NCBI GenBank assembly: GCA_903813345.2
Contig: CAIIXF020000012.1
Span: forward strand, 14,430,932 to 14,494,931
Source: Owenia fusiformis
Lineage: Eukaryota > Annelida > Polychaeta > Sabellida > Oweniidae
Direction: 5' to 3'
DNA length: 64,000 nucleotides
The translations under genes were made by a program, and so were the position numbers. Below, piece by piece: positions 21,054 to 30,500 of the stretch. The notes below the pieces were generated by a model. It was not told where the DNA came from, did no database searches, and saw nothing but the letters and a program-made list of their open reading frames with translations. Positions within the stretch are counted from its first letter, which is position 1; the number at the start of each line of letters is the position of its first letter.

Positions 21054-23399
21054 ATGGCAACTAAACCAGAGGAAGGAATGGAATACGTGGAATCTCAGAT
21101 GGAAGGAAGAACACAAGAGGAGGAGTCCTCTGATAACACTGTCTTCTTCAAAGGAGATACTGCTCAAATGGATATTGAGCTTGATGATACAGTGCCAGTC
21201 AGAAGAGACACATTTAGTGGAACCGAATCTGCAAGACAAGCAGAGGAAAATCCAGCAGGAGCGAGATCTAAGACTGGATACACAGTACAGAGAGAAGGTT
21301 ATGGGATGACACCAGCAAGAGGTTACCCTTTAACATCCACTGTACTAGATGGAAAATCTCCAGAAGTAATTATGCCAATGGAACAGGAGCTACAGACTCA
21401 GCAAAATCAGATGTCTGTGTTAAACAGTCAAATGAAGGCTCTGGACCAACAAAATAGAACTATGTATGAAGATCTGAGAAGGGAAGTTTACTCAGGTCAG
21501 AGAGAGATCCAGACAGAGATAGAAAGACTGAGTGCAAGCCACCTTGAAGCCCAACAAGAAGCTAAAGGAGCGCTACAAGACGTTAAGGGCTTTCTGTCTA
21601 TTCTAGTGCAGCGTCTTCCTGCTACTAAGGATGACAGTTGTTTCACTTCTGATGAGTCAGAGAGTAAACAAAAGCAGGGTTACAAGAGTACAATGGCTGC
21701 AGATCGAGAGCTAGAGCAGAAGAGTAGACTAGACTCTCCACACACTCCAGGCAGAGTAAATACTCAGCCGCAGGGAGATGTATGTTCTGGCATGTATAGG
21801 AAGAGGCCATCACTTCAGAGACAGGATCGGTATGTTGGTGAGGAATTAGCATCACATCTTGGCAAAGGATGGCCACAGGATGCTAAGATGGGGGGTGATA
21901 GGTGGCCATTATCACAAGAATATGGAAGGAGTTACTCTGAACAACTGAGAGAGCAGGGGAGATCTGCTCCATTGCTCAGAGAGGAGACTTATCAGAAACC
22001 TACCCAATACTCCCGAAAGCAGTTGGCAGAGGAGGGAGTTGGGGAATTCGGTGGCGGAGGAGAACTCGACAGGAGTGAGATACGGAGAAATGGGAGACAT
22101 TCTCTACACTCACCGATGGAGTACCCTCCTGATCATCAGGATGGAAGGCAACCAGAAGTGAAAGAGGAGAAAGCAGCAGAGTCAGTGATTGTTACCAAGG
22201 TTCTGGACATGTGTACTAAGTTAATCGAGTCCAACAAAGGTCCACGGGTGCGAATAAAGCCAACACAAACCTTTGATGGTAGCACGCCTTGGAAAGATTA
22301 CAGGGCTTACTTTGCTACTTGCGTAGAGAATAATGGCTGGACTTCAGAGGAGAAAAGGCAGTATTTGGCTACTAATCTTCGTGGAGACGCCCAACAATTG
22401 GTGCTTGAACTGGAAGAGGGCTATTCCTATGAGGACTTAATAGAGGCCCTTGAAAAGAGATTTGGACCAGGGGGGAAAGCCGACGTGTTTGAGGCTGAGT
22501 TGTGCAGTCGCACACGAAAGCCCAAGGAGTCCCTTCAGAGTTTGGGCCAGAATATCCGGCGTTTAGCTTCGTTAGCCTATCCTGAGATGAGCAGGATGAC
22601 TCAAGATAGACTTGCCAGAAGGAGCTTTGAGCAAGCCATACCAGATGATGATCTACGACAGGCAATCCATAGGAAGGATCCAGAAACACTTGATAAGGCC
22701 ATTGAGGTAGCTCTCAAAGAGGAAAGCTACCAGGAATCGGAAAGAATCAGGAGAGGCCTAAAATCTAAGAGGGATCATAAAATCTTGCAAGTTGATGAGG
22801 AAGATGATATAAGTACTAAACTGCAGCAAATACTAAAACCAGTGGAGCAGTTACTCGAAAAGACACTGGGAAAGATGAGTAAGGATATAGCCGATATCGC
22901 TAACAGAGGACCTTCTAAACGTACATTCAGTTGTAAAAAGTGCGGAGAGGAGGGACATAGAGTAAGATGGTGTCCAACAATTACCTGTTATAATTGTGAC
23001 AAACCTGGGCATTTGTCATTTGACTGTCCATTACCTGAGAAGCCAAAAAGAGAGAAAGATCAGTCCAGGACAGTAACCACCAATTCTGTGACTCCTGTGA
23101 GGTTTATGGCAGATCGTTATGAGGAGATAACTACAGGGAATAGAGAGGAACTGGTGCGGAAGATAGTAGCAGATGTGGATATCTGTGGGACTAGGATGGA
23201 ATTCCTTGTTGATTCAGGGGCTGTTAGCACTATGATAGGATGGGGTTGCTACAACCGTATACCAAAGGAGCATCGCCCTCCTCTGAGACCCTTAGACAGA
23301 CTCTTCACTCAGGCAGATGGATCCCATTTAGCTATGTTTGGGATGATATCATGTGATATTGAGCTGGATAGCAAGATAATGACAATAAATACCGGGTAG
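21054..23399 (+). CDS. Gag polyprotein with partial retropepsin
   Basis: A 781-codon frame starting at the first good ATG after the primer site (gaatATGGC). Residues 1-370 are hydrophilic and Gln/Glu/Arg-rich. From about residue 395 there is a capsid-like Gag domain ('TFDGSTPWKDYRAYFA', 'LIEALEKRFGPGGKADVFEA', 'LARRSFEQAIPDDDLRQAI') of the Ty3/gypsy type. Two CCHC zinc knuckles follow (Cys627-Cys630-His635-Cys640 and Cys645-Cys648-His653-Cys658), which bind RNA for packaging. The aspartic protease active site is at D720-S-G (LVDSGAVSTMI). The frame stops before the protease ends. The second half of the protease, including 'DGILGSEYL', lies in the -1 frame, so readthrough needs a shift or the copy carries an indel. 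Confidence 0.9.
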   Translation: MATKPEEGMEYVESQMEGRTQEEESSDNTVFFKGDTAQMDIELDDTVPVRRDTFSGTESARQAEENPAGARSKTGYTVQREGYGMTPARGYPLTSTVLDGKSPEVIMPMEQELQTQQNQMSVLNSQMKALDQQNRTMYEDLRREVYSGQREIQTEIERLSASHLEAQQEAKGALQDVKGFLSILVQRLPATKDDSCFTSDESESKQKQGYKSTMAADRELEQKSRLDSPHTPGRVNTQPQGDVCSGMYRKRPSLQRQDRYVGEELASHLGKGWPQDAKMGGDRWPLSQEYGRSYSEQLREQGRSAPLLREETYQKPTQYSRKQLAEEGVGEFGGGGELDRSEIRRNGRHSLHSPMEYPPDHQDGRQPEVKEEKAAESVIVTKVLDMCTKLIESNKGPRVRIKPTQTFDGSTPWKDYRAYFATCVENNGWTSEEKRQYLATNLRGDAQQLVLELEEGYSYEDLIEALEKRFGPGGKADVFEAELCSRTRKPKESLQSLGQNIRRLASLAYPEMSRMTQDRLARRSFEQAIPDDDLRQAIHRKDPETLDKAIEVALKEESYQESERIRRGLKSKRDHKILQVDEEDDISTKLQQILKPVEQLLEKTLGKMSKDIADIANRGPSKRTFSCKKCGEEGHRVRWCPTITCYNCDKPGHLSFDCPLPEKPKREKDQSRTVTTNSVTPVRFMADRYEEITTGNREELVRKIVADVDICGTRMEFLVDSGAVSTMIGWGCYNRIPKEHRPPLRPLDRLFTQADGSHLAMFGMISCDIELDSKIMTINTG

Positions 23400-24931
23400 C
23401 AGATATTGCCCAAGATGGTATCCTTGGGTCGGAGTATTTATCTGCAAGCGGAGCTACTATTGATTATCCTAATTTGAGAATTTACTTCAAGGATCAAGAA
23501 AAGAAGGCAGAGGAGATAATGCTGTGTTCCTCCTGCCACTCACAGAGTAAACCGGAGACAGATAGGTACAACATAAGGGGAGATTCATATAAGACCAAAA
23601 AGACGACGTTCGATAGGAATGTGGATGCTGATGACACAGAGATGATGGAGTTTCCTGATAGCGAGGATGCTGAAGAATCCTGTCAAGAGCCAGGAAGAGA
23701 TATTACTAAGATGGAATCTGGAGAGAGTAAAGAAGAATCCACCGAAAGACAGTATGATATCCCTGATACAAATAGTGACGTTCTGAGCAACGAGCTATCC
23801 TTGCATAAGAACCAGAGACTTACACTTAAGGAAAACTCATCTATGAGGGGAATAATGAGGAATAATGAAAATAAATCAGATGATCTTAGAAATCTTGTTT
23901 TGAAGAGCAAAGGGGCGAGTCTTACTCGTAGGTATTGCCAGGAGAGTGGAATGAGAACCCAAAGTGTGAACAGCAAGGGAACACTGAGAAAGTCAAAACA
24001 AGTCGGCAAGAACCCTACATTGGTGGAGTATGAGATGAAGAGGTCAACTCCCAATAACCAGAATCTTGGGAGTAGAAAGGACAACTGTACTGGGAGGGAT
24101 AGCTTAGTACATAGTAAATCTACTAGGAGCAATGGACCATCACTGAGCCAGAGAGAACAGTCTTCTCTGAAGAGTGCACTTACAGGGAGTACTCATGAAA
24201 CTCTCACTTGGGATAATACTCAAGAGAATAGATTAAGGAGGCCCAATAGAGACAAGGTCCACGAGCACAAGGTGGTAGCTCACAGGAATTTAAAAGAGAG
24301 GAAGATATGGCCACTTGAGAAAGACTCTGGTGGACAGGAGAGCAAACTAAAGGAGTTGACTATGAATCAGCCATTCATCAGGAGCAAGTCTAAGAAGTTT
24401 AATCAGAGGAATGATCAACTGAAGAATAGAGTTCCCTGTAGACAGGAGTTACCATTGATGGAGGAAGCAAATATTGTTCCAGTTGAACGACCATTGGCAG
24501 GACGTATCAATGAGCCTGTACCGAGAGAAGATGCGCCAAGGAGTAATATAGAGACTCTAATGCCAATAAGATACCATTTAAGGAGTAGAAGGGTAGAATA
24601 CACTCAGACAAACGGAATGTCTGGGAGAAGAGGAGGTTCCCAAAGGAGTGGAAGAGCAGAGCCTACTCGGAGAAGCAAGGTGTTTGGGAACACATTAGTG
24701 GAGCCTATAGTAGAGAAAGAGCATGTTTCTAAAGAGACAGTCACTCCTCAACTCATGGAAATGAAACGCTCGCTGGAAAGGATGATACCAGTTTTAAATA
24801 CATTTGGGTTAGAATCAGGCCATACATCGGAGTCACGTAGATGTTTGGAGGAGGTGTATAGAAAGGCCATCGATGTGCTTGAGTTGATAATACTTCCTGA
24901 GGAATGTGAAAACAACAAGATCAATGAGTAG
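23372..24931 (+). CDS. Protease end plus charged ORF2, no RT or integrase
   Basis: The -1 frame opens after a stop at 23369-23371, overlaps the Gag frame by 28 nt, and runs 519 codons. It first completes the retropepsin ('VADIAQDGILGSEYLSASG'). The rest is a low-complexity, Lys/Glu/Ser/Arg-rich protein with no catalytic motif; there is no YxDD and no HHCC or DDE. The end contains 'LMPIRYHLRSRRVEY' followed by an Arg/Gly-rich stretch, similar in style to the tail of some Ty3/gypsy Pol proteins after integrase. This suggests that pol was removed internally while its ends stayed in frame. The first ATG is at 23474 or later, so translation probably depends on frameshifting from Gag. Confidence 0.7.
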   Translation, partial: QDNDNKYRVADIAQDGILGSEYLSASGATIDYPNLRIYFKDQEKKAEEIMLCSSCHSQSKPETDRYNIRGDSYKTKKTTFDRNVDADDTEMMEFPDSEDAEESCQEPGRDITKMESGESKEESTERQYDIPDTNSDVLSNELSLHKNQRLTLKENSSMRGIMRNNENKSDDLRNLVLKSKGASLTRRYCQESGMRTQSVNSKGTLRKSKQVGKNPTLVEYEMKRSTPNNQNLGSRKDNCTGRDSLVHSKSTRSNGPSLSQREQSSLKSALTGSTHETLTWDNTQENRLRRPNRDKVHEHKVVAHRNLKERKIWPLEKDSGGQESKLKELTMNQPFIRSKSKKFNQRNDQLKNRVPCRQELPLMEEANIVPVERPLAGRINEPVPREDAPRSNIETLMPIRYHLRSRRVEYTQTNGMSGRRGGSQRSGRAEPTRRSKVFGNTLVEPIVEKEHVSKETVTPQLMEMKRSLERMIPVLNTFGLESGHTSESRRCLEEVYRKAIDVLELIILPEECENNKINE

Positions 24932-25170
24932 ATAGAGACTGAATGGTTTTTCTCAGTCATGGACATTAAGTCATATATTAAAACCAAGAGACACTTGAGA
25001 TTTTGATTTGATGTAAAGAGATGGGAGCAAAGGTTGAGTAATTGGAACATTATAAACTGTAAGATGTTTAATGTTCTTATATGTTATTTTTGTAGTTAAT
25101 TGAACTTTAGATTAAGATAGTCGTTTACTCATTACTCGAGTTAGGAGTAGCAATGCGAGGGCGCATTGAT

Positions 25171-25185
25171 TTAAGATGGGGGGTG
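25171..25185 (+). promoter_or_regulatory. Polypurine tract before the 3' LTR
   Basis: The purine-rich 'aagatggggggtg' ends directly at the LTR start (25186). This position is that of the plus-strand primer, although the tract is short and interrupted by T. Confidence 0.65.
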
Positions 25186-27163
25186 TGTGGGAAATTTAGG
25201 AATTCCCCACTTTATGTTATTTTAATTAAATTGTAATTATCTTTTGGGAAATTTAGAAGTTAATTGTTACATGTCATTAGTAATATAAGAGGGACTCTCC
25301 CGGGAGTAATTAATTACATTGGACCAAAAGGTAAGGGGTGTTTCCCCTAAAATTGGTCACGTGGGATCCCTGATTTACAATAGTTGAACCTGGGGCTAGA
25401 AGAAGAAGAAGCGTGAGGAAGATGGCGGCCATTTAGCTTTGGATTGATGCTGAAACTTGTGGAGATATCGTAGGAGATAAGTGTAATCTGTCATTAAGGA
25501 TAGTGACATTTATTCGAGAAGTATTTTGTGCTGTTGTTGAGGCAGTTTAATCTACACGGAAGTAGGTTTATTGGACGTTTTGGAGAGGGAAAAGCGGGAG
25601 AGAATTAGGGCCATGTGTGGTGTGACTACCTGTTGATGACCCGAAGTTTGGAGTAAGGTATCTAGAAGCAGGAAGACGCATGTGGTAAGGTAACCTTTTT
25701 CTATGGCTCGTATTCCATAGCTTCAAATGATGTTGAGGATGATGATGTGCTGATCATCTATTATTTTTGAGAAGCAGTGAATTATTTATAAGACTTTATT
25801 AAAGGTGCATTTATGTGCGTTTAACTTTGTATTTCCAAGCTAAATATTTCCATCTGGCTGCCAGTGTTGTCTTCCAAGTGTTTGATATCTAAGCCTATAC
25901 ATTTTATTCTCAGTTGCGGCATCTAAAAGTGAGCTGGAAGTAATTGTCACTTCCTGCGGAACTACCAGAGAGTGACTGGGAATAATTGTTGTTTAGTGTT
26001 GATCAGAACCTGATTTATACAGTATCTCTATGCTTATATCAGTTTGAGATCTCAAATAACCTTTCTATAGTTGTGCTTTTAGTGTTTTTCTACCTTTGCT
26101 AATAAAAAGGGGAATCTATATCTCTTTAATAAATTAATTCATCATCCTTTAGCTTCTCTTAACAAATACTCCTTACTTTACTTTCCCAACGTTTCTTTAG
26201 TTAACTTTGCATAGTATTGCTATCTGTGGAGTAAATTGATCTTTTGCCTTTGCTCCTCATGTGAATTATCAGGGAGTAATATAGATTGTGCATTTCTCAT
26301 TAGAATTACTCATCACCAGCATTGTTTCACTCTTATTGTAAGAGCTAATTTATTCAGGTTTACTCATTGGCCTTACAGAATCTACCAGTGAGCTGAGAGT
26401 AATTATTACTCTCCGCGGAACTAACAGAGAGTAAGCCAGGAGTAATCTGAGAGTGGAAAGAGTAATTTGAAGAGCAATTGGGATTAACTTGTGAGTAGAG
26501 TGAGCCCGGAGTAAGCTGGGAGCAGAAGGAGTAAGGAGTGATCGTAGGAGTAATTGTGGAGTAATCTGATCCTTAGAGCAATTAAGGAGTTACCGGAGGT
26601 TAGGCGTAATTGAGAGAGTAATCAAGGAGTAATTTGAGAGCAGGAGGAGTAATCATATTAGCAGAGGAGGAGCAACTTGAGGAAACCAAGAGTAAATTGA
26701 AGTAAGCTGACGAATAGCCAGGAGTATTATTAATTTTGATGTGAGGAGTAACCAGAGCAACGACCCTAGAAGAGACGAAGCAGCAGAGTGTATATAATTT
26801 CTGGACATTGTGATTAATATTAGTTTATGAGTAATTTGGGGATGACAGACATTTGAGTTTGATTTTATTAGAGCATATGAGCAATAATAAGGACTTTGAG
26901 ATTACTCTTTGAGTATAGGAGAATAAATAAAGACATTAGACATACATTATTTGCGTAAACTGATATTTTATTGTAATTTTTATTGTAATTGTATAAATAT
27001 ATGTGTGTTTGTTGCCATTAATTCTTGTCATGTATGTTCTCTTAAGCCGCAGTACCACCAAACCAGGTCTGCGCCCACGTAGATAATCTGTGAGAATCCC
27101 ATAATAAAATAATTGTCAGTGACTTGACCTCTCCACACTACCACATTTTGGCCAGGTCCGACA
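25186..27163 (+). repeat. 3' LTR (1978 bp)
   Basis: Same length as the 5' LTR and identical apart from C/T at 25397, A/G at 26649 and A/T at 26791 in the comparison I made by eye. It carries the same TATA, E-box, YY1 and AATAAA sites. Followed by ATAT duplication 27164-27167 and resumption of the giant element's right arm. Confidence 0.92.
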
Positions 27164-27387
27164 ATATGGTTCTTTGCGTTTTGAGAAAATGGGTTTATTA
27201 TAATGGTCATTATGGACGGGAAACTACATTTAATCAACGCAGTATTGGTATAAGTTGACTGCTTGAACTTTGTAAGTCTTAACCATGTAAACTCAATATC
27301 GAAGATAACATTTCAGTTCGTGTCTTCCCCACAGTCTTCGAAATAGACAAGTCCAGAAAGGTTATATTCAACTGATTTAACGACGAA

Positions 27388-27848
27388 ATGAACACGGAGG
27401 AGATTAATTGTATTTTGAAAAGCAATAACTTAACCAAAAATAAACATTGCGGAGTGTTTGGTAGCGATGCGTTACGTAGCTTAGTCCTACACAATGCTCC
27501 AAAGTGTGAGATATTAGTTAGTAATACAGACAAAACATCTCAAGAGGGTCAACATTGGTGCCTCTTTATAGTACCCAGAGATAGCGAGATAGCAGAAGAA
27601 ACGTGTATTTTGTAGATTCCTACGGCCACGCACCGTCTTATTACTGTTACAAATCAGATTTCGAAACATTTGCAAAGAGCTTAAAAAGGAACATTATATC
27701 GACTTCAGTAAGACTTCAAAGTTGGGATTCATCAGTGTGTGGACAATACACCATATACTTTTCTGTTCAATGGTGCAAGGGCAGAAGTGTAGAAGATATA
27801 TGGTTTGGTCAAGCGTTATGTTTCGGATATGCAGATCAGAATCCATAG
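27388..27848 (+). pseudogene. Adenain-like (C5) cysteine protease remnant, copy A, right arm
   Basis: Mirror copy of 5386-5846 with identical translations. The N-terminal frame is 27388-27615 with the His motif. The C-terminal frame is 27603-27848 with the acidic and Cys motifs, displaced by a frame change near 27605. A Polinton/Maverick maturation protease is expected to act on capsid proteins, but no capsid gene is visible here. The catalytic residues are present although the frame is broken. Confidence 0.72.
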
Positions 27849-28750
27849 ATCACATTCTGATACTTTTCAAAGTTGCACCTTTCAAAGAGACTATGTAGTG
27901 TAAAATATTTGTTTATAGTTATGCTAGATAAGATAGTTAACTTAATCATCAAGAATATTGAAAACAAAAACAAAATATATCAGAATATAGTTGTTTATGT
28001 ATTAAAAACATATTATTGTTATGTCATTATTGAATGAAAATGTTAGTAGACTACTATGCTATTATGATTACAAGTTTTGATTTAATGTACATATCGAATG
28101 TACAGTTCGTAAAATTCAGCCACTATTTTGAGCTAAGAATACATGCAGGCACAGACAATATGATTTAAAACGTAAAACTTCACAGAAGTTAGAATGTGGG
28201 GATGTGGCTACATTTCGACAAATGAAAGACATCATTTATTAGGGGAGTTTTATTTTACAATTATTGTGTGGTATCAAGAGAATTTTGACGTGAAATCAGT
28301 CTACTACTTTTTATTATAATGTTAGGTTCGGTAAAAACCAATTTTATCCGTTATAGCGATTAGGGTTAAGACTGGAGGAGTATAGTAAGGGTATAACTGA
28401 AATTGCCTGAATATGCGAGGGAGGGGGGTGTCGGCGAGATCAAAGAAAGCGGCTCCGACAGCCCGATTTCTATCTCCCGAACGGGAAGAGCTAGAGAGAT
28501 GGGACCCGCGCCAAAGTGTTTAGGGGGGTTAGGTTAGGCCTAGAAGACTTCACCCCTAACTATACCCTGGGTAGGGGCGTGGTGGGGGAGGGAAATAGGG
28601 TCGATTTTCGGGGGCTAGGAAGCCTCTTATCGGGCCTTAGGGTTAGCGAAGGGTCGGTTTGTTGACTTAAAGGCTTAACTCGAGTGGATTAGTAGAGATA
28701 AGCCGAAAAGTCAATAACACTCGAGATATCTATACGGGTACCTATGTAGT

Positions 28751-28756
28751 CACTTT
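28751..28756 (+). repeat. 6-bp target-site duplication (right), CACTTT
   Basis: Direct repeat of 4478-4483 immediately outside the right arm. Confidence 0.8.
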
Positions 28757-29364
28757 GTCACTTGTGCGTACATATTTTGATAAATCACCAGAGTGAAAAG
28801 TTTCACACGAGGATAGGTGACTCGACACATACTTTAGAAGTTTGCACCATAGAAAAATCAGACCTCCGGGGAATATATTTCATATTTGGTTGGATATATT
28901 TCATGTCCCGCTCTAATGATGTTCCTGGATATATGATTCATATATCCCGCTTAAGCCGTTCTCCGAGACATACGACGGCAATATATCCAACCCCGGAATT
29001 CACGCCATCATAACTAAAGTCAAAGATCACAGACAAAAGACTGAACAAAAGGTCAAGTGTTGGTTTGGAGAACAGTCTCCTGGGCTAATAATTTTTTGAT
29101 GAAAAATACAGATATATCGCTCAAATTAAATTATGGATATTCAAAAGAGGCCATTTAAATCATCTACAATATGTAAAAATATCAAAAGTGTCCAAAGCAG
29201 GCGCCCGCTTCGTGGTCAGCCTTCGTAAAAACTCGTTTGGATGTTTATGTACTGAAGGAGTACTTGGCCACTAAGGGGAACTCCGGCCTGTCGACAACCT
29301 GTTTATAATTTCAAACCTCATCGGGTATTGAATACAACAGTTATGCACCGTCGGTTTTGATACA

Positions 29365-29459
29365 GGAAATATCCCTTGGGATTGGGATATACAATATATC
29401 TTCCCTTGGTCCCTTCGGACCCTCGGAAAGATATATTGTATATCCCTCGGGATATTTCC
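29365..29459. repeat. Hairpin, ~40-bp arms
   Basis: The left arm 'ggaaatatcccttggg' continues with 'attgggatatacaatatatc' and pairs with the right arm 'gatatattgtatatccctcg' continuing to 'gggatatttcc'. The loop holds CCCTTCGGACCCTCGG. Confidence 0.75.
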
Positions 29460-30176
29460 AAGAAATCGTTATTGTTCAGTGTAAAAGCAGTCAATTTGTT
29501 AGAATGTCAAAACGGATGCAGTAGAATTTTTTGACTCTTTATTTTCTTGACCAAAGTATTGATGGGTTTTACAGAAAACAAACCTGGATATGGGTGTCCT
29601 AAAATCCTCACTTGTGAAACCTCACTTGTCATAGGATGAATGCTCGGTTTAGAATATGGGGTATATCCCTCGGGAAATATGGGCCTTGTGTAAGATATCT
29701 ATATTTCCCTCAGGATATGCCCCATATCCAAGACCTCCCATAACATAACACTATTTATCCCATACTTGGACGTGTTACGGGTACATAAAGCCGGTTTGTA
29801 AAAACTTATATTTTCATCAGCGGGCAGATATAGCTTTACGTCCCGCTCGGAGCGGGCAGATATAGTATATCTGCCCGCTACGTCATAATCGCCGCTCGCA
29901 TATTTGTTCATAATTTCTAACGTTCGCGTAATGACTGTAAACGACTTTGGAGAAAACACAGACAATCGGGATCTGTTTGATGGTTTAAAAATGGAAGGAG
30001 CATCCACTTAAAAAATTCGAGAAAATAAATGTGGGAATATTTGAGAGAACAGAAAAGTCCGCCCACGGCCAAGAAAACAAAACTGGACATGAATATTCTA
30101 TAGAATATTTCCACGATTGAACAATGTGAACCAGATGACCAAAATTGGTATAGGATAAACATATTATCCTATCGTC

Positions 30177-30288
30177 GGTTCAGGATATTGGGATAATCCC
30201 TTGGCCAATATAATATATTTTCCCTCGGGACCTGCGGCCCTCGGGCAAATATTATATTTGCCTCAGGATAATCCCAATATCCTGAACC
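30177..30288. repeat. Hairpin, ~42-bp arms
   Basis: The left arm 'ggttcaggatattgggataa' pairs with the right-arm end 'atcccaatatcctgaacc'. The centre carries CCCTCGGGACCTGCGGCCCTCGGG. Same architecture as the 29365 hairpin with a different stem. Confidence 0.75.
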
Positions 30289-30407
30289 TCATATAGGATA
30301 ATCTCTATTTTTAATATTATCATTTTAGTACAACTAGCCACTAAGATTATAATTCTTCGATTCAGTCTTTATCTAATCAGAATACCGCATGCGATGCAGC
30401 GATGTAT

Positions 30408-30500
30408 ATTGCCCATTATCTAAAATGTATACGATGCGGTTAGGGGGTTATTGCCCATTATCTAAAATGCATACGATGCAGTTAGGGGATGTATTGCCCA
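30408..30500 (+). repeat. Tandem ~42-bp repeat, 2.2 copies
   Basis: The unit 'attgcccattatctaaaatg' followed by '(t/c)atacgatgc(g/a)gttaggg' occurs twice in tandem plus a partial third. A diverged single copy lies at 32325-32368 ('tgattatctaaaatgcatac', 'gatgtagctagatgg', 'ttgcccgtt'). Confidence 0.7.

Larger units (their letters stand above)
19028..27163 (+). mobile_element. Young LTR retrotransposon, gag-pro only (8136 bp)
   Basis: TG...CA-bounded LTRs of exactly 1978 bp, a 4-bp ATAT target duplication, a tRNA-Leu primer-binding site, Gag with two CCHC knuckles, a retropepsin motif, and a purine-rich tract before the 3' LTR are all present. The internal region is only 4.18 kb. It contains no reverse transcriptase, RNase H or integrase motif in any frame. 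In coding type the Gag resembles Metaviridae (Ty3/gypsy). The LTRs differ at three positions I could find (19239/25397, 20491/26649, 20633/26791), about 0.15%, so insertion is very recent. It is most simply a non-autonomous element mobilised in trans. Confidence 0.9.
4484..28750. mobile_element. Giant Polinton/Maverick-like foldback transposon
   Basis: A 24.3-kb unit begins ACTACATAGGTACCCG, ends with the reverse complement, and is flanked by a 6-bp direct repeat. Removing the 8136-bp LTR element plus its 4-bp duplication and a 596-bp insertion leaves about 15.5 kb, within the usual Polinton range. The arms contain broken copies of an adenain-like cysteine protease, a hallmark Polinton gene. 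I could not find polymerase B, integrase, packaging ATPase or capsid genes. The rest of the arms and the core is AT-rich and closed in every frame. Unusual points are the inverted repeats of about 5.2 kb (usually under about 1 kb) and AC rather than AG at the tips. My reading is a decayed, non-autonomous derivative that moved as a unit. Relationship to another large-TIR transposon cannot be excluded. Confidence 0.7.
15431..28750 (-). repeat. Right inverted-repeat arm of the giant element
   Basis: Reverse complement of 4484-10259, lacking the 596-bp insertion and interrupted at 19028-27163 by an LTR retrotransposon. The inner border begins ATAAAATAACCCC, matching 10247-10259 in reverse. The outer border ends ...CCTATGTAGT at 28750. 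Confidence 0.92.
28757..30330. repeat. Cluster of AT-rich hairpins with CCCTCGGG-type cores
   Basis: At least four palindromes lie here. Their stems differ in sequence but share ATATCC/GGATAT steps and inner CCCTCGGG, CCCTTCGG or GCCCGC boxes: 29365-29459, 29653-29729, 29851-29879 (almost perfect) and 30177-30288, plus looser inverted blocks at 28866-28990. No gene is seen. Similar hairpins recur at 42.88-43.19 kb. Confidence 0.7.

Noticed and set aside
21025-21309. 94-codon ORF beginning upstream of gag
   Set aside because: It overlaps the gag frame in another phase, has no motif and ends early. The gag ATG at 21054 is followed by 781 open codons.
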